5,190 bases of DNA, from positions 1-5,190 of the forward strand of contig JBBPYA010000173.1 of NCBI GenBank assembly GCA_038200385.1, written 5' to 3'. A program made the translations under genes and the position numbers. This document shows, piece after piece, positions 1-3,672 of the stretch (position 1 is the first letter of the stretch; every line of letters starts with the position of its first letter). The notes under the pieces were generated by a model, which ran no database searches, was not told where the DNA came from, and saw nothing but the letters and a program-made list of their open reading frames with translations. Origin of the DNA: JBBPYA01 sp038200385. GTDB taxonomy: Bacteria; Actinomycetota; Actinomycetes; Mycobacteriales; Geodermatophilaceae.

Positions 1-179
1 ACTGGCACTACAGGCGGATCGGCGTTGACCGGGACCAGCCCCACCATGTTCGCCCCACCAAGCACCCTCCGCCACCCCAACGCCGCCGGCCATCTTCGCG
101 ACCCACGACGAGCGCGCAGCGCTCTCAATTGCTGGGCTGAGGACCCGGCCGGGCGCCGGCCGCGTGCCACACTCACGCC
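1..179. other. Left-edge stretch without a supportable gene
   Basis: No complete gene is supported here. The forward frame beginning at base 2 closes at the TGA at 26-28, so the last eight codons of an upstream gene could end there, but eight codons are not enough to identify anything. On the reverse strand an ATG at 45-47 preceded by a G-rich stretch opens a frame that runs off the left edge after 15 codons; it could be the start of a divergent gene, but there is too little to judge. The right part of the stretch (146-178) holds the GC-rich inverted repeats listed separately and must carry whatever leader rpiB has. Confidence 0.5.
146..162 (+). repeat. GC stem-loop upstream of rpiB
   Basis: A perfect inverted repeat with 7-bp arms (CGGCCGG / CCGGCCG) and a 3-base loop (GCG) ends 17 bases before the rpiB GTG. 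It is followed by a second, weaker inverted repeat, GCGTG at 162-166 and CACGC at 174-178. No T-run follows, so it is not a typical intrinsic terminator. It could be the terminator-like end of an upstream transcript, an operator, or a structured 5' leader. Short GC stems are common by chance in DNA this GC-rich, so function is unproven. Confidence 0.4.
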
Positions 180-647
180 GTGCGCGTGTACCTCGGCTCC
201 GACCATGCCGGCTTCGAACTCAAGGCCCTCTTGCTGGAGCGACTGGGTGCGGCCGGGCACGACGTCACCGACGTGGGTCCGCGCGGGTACGACCCTGAGG
301 ACGACTATCCGGCGTACTGCCTGGGAACGGCCGCCCGCGTCGTCGCCGATCCCGGCAGCCTGGGGGTGGTGATCGGCGGGTCCGGCAACGGCGAGCAGAT
401 CGCGGCCAACAAGGTCGTCGGCGTCCGAGCGGCGCTGGCGTGGAACACCGAGACCGCCGTACTGGCCCGTCGGCACAACGACGCGAACGTCGTCAGCATC
501 GGTGCCCGGATGCACCCTTCGGAGGAGGCGGTCGAGATGGTGGAGGCCTTTCTCGCTACGCCGTTCAGCGCCGAGGCTCGCCATCAGCGCCGGATCGACC
601 AGCTGCACGCCTACGAGGACACCGCGCAACTTCCGCCGCTGCCTTGA
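180..647 (+). CDS. rpiB: Ribose-5-phosphate isomerase B (RpiB/LacAB family)
   Basis: A 155-residue cytosolic enzyme that interconverts ribose 5-phosphate and ribulose 5-phosphate in the non-oxidative pentose phosphate pathway. The N-terminus MRVYLGSDHAGFELK carries the family Asp8-His9 signature. The motif GGSGNGEQIAANK (residues 66-78) puts Glu72 where E. coli RpiB has the catalytic Cys65. By recalled alignment this matches Glu75 of M. tuberculosis RpiB, with a constant three-residue offset, and His99 matches the mycobacterial ring-opening His102. The tail keeps a RHQRRID motif (134-140), a region used for phosphate binding in the family. Length is close to the mycobacterial protein (about 162). 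The GTG at 180 is chosen because the family signature starts at once; no Shine-Dalgarno is visible and the site is filled by inverted repeats, so leaderless or structured-leader translation is possible. It ends 10 bp before the convergent gene at 658-966. Confidence 0.97.
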   Translation: MRVYLGSDHAGFELKALLLERLGAAGHDVTDVGPRGYDPEDDYPAYCLGTAARVVADPGSLGVVIGGSGNGEQIAANKVVGVRAALAWNTETAVLARRHNDANVVSIGARMHPSEEAVEMVEAFLATPFSAEARHQRRIDQLHAYEDTAQLPPLP

Positions 648-651
648 CGGG

Positions 652-671
652 CACCGCTCAGTCCGGCGGTG
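652..671. terminator. Possible stem-loop between convergent genes
   Basis: CACCGC at 652-657 pairs perfectly with GCGGTG at 666-671 around an 8-base loop. It lies across the 3' end of the reverse-strand gene and just after the rpiB stop, where a bidirectional terminator would be expected. An alternative pairing of 633-638 with 664-669 spans both stop codons. Neither stem is followed by a T-run on either strand, so this is only a candidate. Confidence 0.25.
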
Positions 672-966
672 GTTGCCAGTTCCGGCGCACGATGACCACG
701 TCGGCGTCGGCGGCGGCCAGCTCCTCCTCGGTGGGCCGGGAGGCGTCCCTGGCGCGCATTGCAGCCTGCACCCCGACCTGGGTCGGTCCGGACCCGACGA
801 GGCCACGCAGGCCCCGCTCGCTGTCCGCGGAACCCCGCCGCCGGGGTTTGCCGGCGCCGCCGGCAGCCGACGCGAGATCCGCTGCCGCGTGCCGGTCCGG
901 GTCTGGTTGAGTCGCGGCGGCGTCGCCGGTGTTGGATCGTCGACGCTGCCGTCGGTTGTCCGCCAT
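658..966 (-). CDS. Hypothetical 102-residue actinobacterial protein
   Basis: I do not recognise a function. The start is the ATG at 966-964, because GGGAGG at 979-974 lies 7 bases upstream, the best ribosome binding site in the window; an earlier in-frame start at 1011 would overlap nei and lacks this support. Residues 1-50 are hydrophilic, rich in Arg, Asp, Ala and Gly (RRQRRR near residue 5, KPRRR at 40-44), and look disordered. Residues 53-97 look like an ordered core: LRGLVGSGPTQVGVQAAMRA, then RDASRPTEEEL, an Ala/Asp-rich helix and VIVRRNW. From memory, small actinobacterial proteins end with a very similar core next to Fpg/Nei-type genes, but I could not check this. There is no signal peptide, membrane segment or Cys. 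The basic N-terminus would suit nucleic-acid binding, but that is inference. The gene is divergent from nei, with 28 bp between start codons, and convergent with rpiB. Confidence 0.75.
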   Translation of the reverse strand: MADNRRQRRRSNTGDAAATQPDPDRHAAADLASAAGGAGKPRRRGSADSERGLRGLVGSGPTQVGVQAAMRARDASRPTEEELAAADADVVIVRRNWQPPPD

Positions 967-973
967 TTGACGA

Positions 974-979
974 CCTCCC
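974..979 (-). promoter_or_regulatory. Strong ribosome binding site that fixes the 966 start
   Basis: Read on the reverse strand the sequence is GGGAGG, 7 bases before the ATG at 966-964. It decides the start of the 102-residue protein in favour of 966 over the upstream in-frame start at 1011. Confidence 0.8.
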
Positions 980-986
980 AGTGATC

Positions 987-990
987 GGAG
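987..990 (+). promoter_or_regulatory. Short ribosome binding site of nei
   Basis: GGAG sits 4 bases before the GTG at 995, a rather tight spacing. It lies only 7 bases from the ribosome binding site of the divergent gene, so both translation starts are packed into the 28-bp gap. Confidence 0.5.
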
Positions 991-994
991 CACC

Positions 995-1804
995 GTGCCC
1001 GAGGGCCACACGATCTACCGGCTCGCCCGCGAGCACAACCGCACCCTGCGCGGCTGCCAAGTGCGCGCCGACAGCCCGCAGGGCCGCTTCGCCGGCGGTG
1101 CGGAGTTGCTCGACGGGCGGACGCTGCTGCGCGCGGAGTCCGTCGGCAAGCACCTGCTGCACCACTACGACGGACAGCTGTGGTTGCACGTCCACCTCGG
1201 GCTGTACGGCGAGTGGCGCACCGGTACCCCGCCGATGCCGGCTCCGCGCGGTGCCCTGCGGCTGCGGTTGTGGACGGACTCGGTGTGGTGGGAGCTGCGC
1301 GGTGCCACCGTCTGCGAGGTGCTGACCCGCCCCGAGGTGACGCTCCTGCGGGACCGGCTGGGTCCCGATCCGTTGCGTCGTGGCGCAGACCCGGCCCGCG
1401 CCTACGCCCGGATCGCCCGCAGCAGGGCGGCGATCGGGGCCCTGCTGATGGACCAGTCAGTGCTCGCGGGGGTCGGCAACGTCTACCGCGCCGAGTTGCT
1501 GTTCCGCCACGGCGTGGACCCGCACGCTCCGGGTCGGACGGTCGGCCCCCAGATGTGGGCGGCGATGTGGGCCGACCTGCTCGAGTTGATGCGTGACGGC
1601 GTACGACGGGGACGGATCGTCACCACCCGACCACCGGATCGGCGGCAGCGTCGGGTCTACGTGTACCGGCGCGCCGGCGAAGCCTGCCTGGTCTGCGGCA
1701 CCCCGGTCCGGACCGAGGTCATGCTGGGCCGCAATCTCTATTGGTGTCCGGGCTGCCAGCCGCCGGTCACGGCCGAGGATGGATCCGGAACCGCAGCCGG
1801 GTGA
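995..1804 (+). CDS. nei: Fpg/Nei-family DNA glycosylase/AP lyase (endonuclease VIII, Nei1-like)
   Basis: A 269-residue bifunctional base-excision repair enzyme that removes oxidised bases and cleaves the abasic site. The N-terminus MPEGHTIYRLA supplies the catalytic Pro2 (Schiff base after Met removal) and Glu3; PEG followed by His/Asp is typical of Nei rather than Fpg, which has PELPE. Lys52 in SVGKHLL is the conserved N-domain lysine. The helix-two-turn-helix DNA-binding region lies around 145-180, with GVGNVYRAE at 159-167. The C-terminal zinc finger is Cys231-x2-Cys234-x16-Cys251-x2-Cys254, with GR at 245-246 in its hairpin. Length and motifs fit M. tuberculosis Nei1 (Rv2464c), which also neighbours rpiB, so Nei1 is more likely than Fpg/MutM; substrate range cannot be read from sequence. 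The GTG start is fixed by Pro2. The 15-residue tail after the zinc finger is non-conserved-looking (TAEDGSGTAAG) and overlaps the convergent gene by 38 bp. Confidence 0.95.
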   Translation: MPEGHTIYRLAREHNRTLRGCQVRADSPQGRFAGGAELLDGRTLLRAESVGKHLLHHYDGQLWLHVHLGLYGEWRTGTPPMPAPRGALRLRLWTDSVWWELRGATVCEVLTRPEVTLLRDRLGPDPLRRGADPARAYARIARSRAAIGALLMDQSVLAGVGNVYRAELLFRHGVDPHAPGRTVGPQMWAAMWADLLELMRDGVRRGRIVTTRPPDRRQRRVYVYRRAGEACLVCGTPVRTEVMLGRNLYWCPGCQPPVTAEDGSGTAAG

Positions 1805-2237
1805 CCTCGCGCCCGTCCACGGCGATCACGAACGCGTAGCCACCGGGACGGCTGAAGCCGTAGCCGTCGATGTTGAGCGCGAACGGCAACAACTGGGCCT
1901 CGCCCGGCGGGAGCGCGGCTGGCCGGCCCACCTCGAAACTCACCGACAGGTGGCTGGCCCGTCCCTCGTCGACGACCGGACCGAGCGGCAACGTGCTGCC
2001 GTCCTCGTCGGACAGGCCGACCGTCAGCTCGTGCCGACGGTCCGTGGCGCCGTAGGGGACGCCGATCAGCACTGCCATTCCGATCCGCGGCGCGGTGAAG
2101 GGCATGGTCCCGGCCGCGATCGCGTTCCACCCGCCGCCCTGGATGTACAGCTTGCCCTCGACCGCCGCCGCCGAGTCGCACAGCATGGCCTGAGCGGTGA
2201 AGCCCAGGCCGGTGTCCTCCTCCGGCGGCTGTGTCAC
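1767..2237 (-). CDS. DUF6941-like protein, function unknown
   Basis: A 156-residue protein that resembles DUF6941 as I remember it: AMLCDSAAAVEGKLYIQGGG (17-36) followed by Trp37, then GVPYGATDRRHELTVGLSDE (59-78), and a C-terminal LNIDGYGFSRPGGYAFVIAV (121-140). Alternating hydrophobic residues suggest an all-beta sandwich. No signal peptide, transmembrane segment or catalytic motif is visible, and no function is known to me. The GTG at 2237-2235 gives the longest reading, but its upstream sequence lacks a well-spaced Shine-Dalgarno. The ATG at 2186-2184 (Met18) is an alternative that starts right at the conserved block, also without a good ribosome site. A GGAGGAGG-like stretch near 2217-2225 is inside the longer reading and too far from Met18. 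The gene follows the eis-like gene after 44 bp on the same strand, so an operon is likely. Its 3' end overlaps nei tail to tail. Confidence 0.8.
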   Translation of the reverse strand: MTQPPEEDTGLGFTAQAMLCDSAAAVEGKLYIQGGGWNAIAAGTMPFTAPRIGMAVLIGVPYGATDRRHELTVGLSDEDGSTLPLGPVVDEGRASHLSVSFEVGRPAALPPGEAQLLPFALNIDGYGFSRPGGYAFVIAVDGREVTRLRFRIHPRP

Positions 2238-2247
2238 CCCTGCAGGG
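2238..2247. repeat. 10-bp palindrome between the eis-like and DUF6941-like genes
   Basis: CCCTGCAGGG is a perfect 10-bp palindrome that abuts the GTG start at 2237 on the reverse strand. GTGTCA occurs on both sides as a 16-bp-spaced direct repeat (2231-2236 and 2247-2252). A further stem, CCGCC at 2256-2260 with GGCGG at 2267-2271, lies closer to the eis-like stop. These could be a protein site or a weak processing/attenuation structure; chance is not excluded. Confidence 0.3.
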
Positions 2248-2281
2248 TGTCAGAACCGCCCGCGCCGGCGGATCCGGTGGG

Positions 2282-3520
2282 TCAGAAGACCTCGGGGCAC
2301 CAGGGCTGGCTGTCCCACCCGAAGGCCGTCGAGGCCCGTCGCAGCGCCGCGGGCGAGTCGGCCGTGACCCGACCGGCGGCAGCCAGCGTGTTCAGCGGGA
2401 CGCCGCCGAGGTAGGCCGCCGCCAGCTCGGTCGTCGACAACGTGAGGTCGGCCCGGTCGCTGCTCGGAACGCACGCGGCCCCCTCCGGGCCGCCGGTCAA
2501 CCGCCAGCGCCCGGCGTTCCACGGGCAGAGCACATCGGACACCTCGAGCACGACGTCGACGTCCACCAGGTAGCGGCGGGCGGCCAGCGCCCGGTCGACA
2601 TCGACCAGGCGCAGCCACAGCGAGTCGGTCAACTCGGTCCGGACCGCCCGTGGGTCCATCACCAGATGCGGTAGCTCGCTGTCCGGCGTCGCCATTCGAT
2701 GCAGGAAGTGGCGGACCAGATCGTGGTCGAGCAGATGCCGCCAGAGCGCGGCCCGGGCCTGCGGGGTCAGTCCGTACAGGTCGTGGATCCGGACCGTGCC
2801 GTCCGGGCGGAAGTCGTCGAAGTCGCCCTTGATCCGGTACGCCGCCCAGCCCGTCACCCGGCCGTCGGCCTCCTCGTGGATGACGTGCCGGATCGCGGTG
2901 TGTCCCTGGCGGTAGTGCTCGGGGTCGGCCAGCCGTCGATCCCACCATTTCGGCGGCCGGGCCAGATGCCCGCTCAGCTGTGGCCGCAGCGCGTCGTAGA
3001 CGTGCTCGGCGTATGGGCGGATCTCCTCCGACGGGATCCGCCGGATCCGGCCCGACCCGGGCTGGACCCCGGCGCGGAAGGTCAGGCCAGTGGTGTCCCC
3101 GGACAGGATCGCCCGCACCGCCGACCGCCCGTACCCGAACCGCTGGTAGATCGCCGCTTCGGAGGCCCACAGCCCGGCCAGCGGCTCGGCCTGGCGCTCG
3201 TGCAGGTCGGACAGCTGGCGGGTGATCAGCCGGGTGAGCAGCCCGCGGCGGCGGTGGGTAGGTGCCACCGTGATGTAGGTGACGCCGGCCAGCGCCACGA
3301 TCGCGCCGGGCACCGTCAGATCCCGGCTGACGATGCCGCCGGTGCCGACGATGGCCCCGCCGTCCAGCCAGATCAGGCTGCGCTCGGGCTCGAACAGGCT
3401 CGCCTCGGCTTCCCGGTCGGAGTCGTGCGGGATCTCGGCGAAGGTGTCGACCATGCAGTCCCACATCGCCGGGAACTCCTCGGCCGTGGCCGGGCGCAGG
3501 ATGAACTCGGGGGTGTCCAC
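2282..3520 (-). CDS. Eis-family GNAT N-acetyltransferase
   Basis: A 412-residue cytosolic acetyltransferase, close to the length of mycobacterial Eis (about 402). The family uses acetyl-CoA to acetylate amines, several positions on aminoglycosides in M. tuberculosis Eis; the natural substrate here is unknown. Order: N-terminal GNAT fold from FILRPA (6-11); acetyl-CoA loop VAPTHRRRGLLTRLI (85-99); IYQRFGYG (124-131), whose Tyr125 matches the general acid Tyr126 of Eis; a second, degenerate GNAT-like domain at about 150-295; then an SCP2-like C-terminal domain from WLRLVDV (302-308) to the end. The last residue is Phe412, matching Eis, whose C-terminal Phe carboxylate acts as catalytic base, so the end appears intact. 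The GTG at 3520-3518 places the GNAT fold at residue 6; there is no Shine-Dalgarno and an inverted repeat fills its position. It is divergent from the cyclase gene and probably heads an operon with the DUF6941-like gene. Confidence 0.94.
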   Translation of the reverse strand: MDTPEFILRPATAEEFPAMWDCMVDTFAEIPHDSDREAEASLFEPERSLIWLDGGAIVGTGGIVSRDLTVPGAIVALAGVTYITVAPTHRRRGLLTRLITRQLSDLHERQAEPLAGLWASEAAIYQRFGYGRSAVRAILSGDTTGLTFRAGVQPGSGRIRRIPSEEIRPYAEHVYDALRPQLSGHLARPPKWWDRRLADPEHYRQGHTAIRHVIHEEADGRVTGWAAYRIKGDFDDFRPDGTVRIHDLYGLTPQARAALWRHLLDHDLVRHFLHRMATPDSELPHLVMDPRAVRTELTDSLWLRLVDVDRALAARRYLVDVDVVLEVSDVLCPWNAGRWRLTGGPEGAACVPSSDRADLTLSTTELAAAYLGGVPLNTLAAAGRVTADSPAALRRASTAFGWDSQPWCPEVF

Positions 3521-3537
3521 GCCGGTTGTCTACCGGC
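3521..3537. promoter_or_regulatory. Inverted repeat abutting the eis-like start codon
   Basis: GCCGGT (3521-3526) and ACCGGC (3532-3537) are perfect 6-base arms around a 5-base spacer, TGTCT. The repeat ends exactly where the GTG start of the eis-like gene begins on the reverse strand and takes the place of the expected ribosome binding site. It could be an operator for a dimeric repressor or an mRNA hairpin that controls translation. It is a short repeat, so chance remains possible. Confidence 0.4.
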
Positions 3538-3592
3538 CACGGCCGACAGATGCGAACGAGATTTCAACTCTGGAACAGGCCCGTCGGCGGAG

Positions 3593-3621
3593 GTTACTCG
3601 GCGCACTCCCCTGGGTATGAT
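3593..3621 (+). promoter_or_regulatory. Candidate housekeeping-type promoter for the GGDEF gene
   Basis: TATGAT at 3616-3621 matches five of six positions of the TATAAT -10 consensus and stands out in otherwise GC-rich DNA. A 17-bp spacer separates it from GTTACT at 3593-3598, a poor -35 (three of six). A transcript would begin near 3628, giving a leader of about 45 bases to the GTG at 3673. No equally good promoter facing the eis-like gene was found in this gap. Confidence 0.55.
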
Positions 3622-3672
3622 CCTGTCACAATTGGGTTCGCTCATTTTCCTCGACCAGCCGATGGGGGGACC

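Noticed and set aside
1..47. Possible start of a divergent reverse-strand gene (ATG at 45-47 with a G-rich sequence 5 bases upstream)
   Set aside because: Only 15 codons are inside the window, so it cannot be distinguished from chance.
25..372. A forward frame that starts before rpiB and runs into it
   Set aside because: It overlaps rpiB in a different phase and its translation has no protein-like pattern.
907..937. TTGAGT and TTGGAT as a nei promoter inside the 102-residue gene
   Set aside because: The -10 matches only three of six positions and the spacer of 19 bp is long; too weak to annotate.
2250..3464. A 404-codon reverse frame overlapping the eis-like gene in another phase
   Set aside because: Its composition is Arg/Gly/Pro/Ala noise, while the other frame has the full GNAT and C-terminal signatures.
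3553..3566. A CGAAC half-site resembling an actinobacterial LexA (SOS) box
   Set aside because: The second half (TTTCA instead of GTTCG) matches poorly, so a LexA site is not supported.
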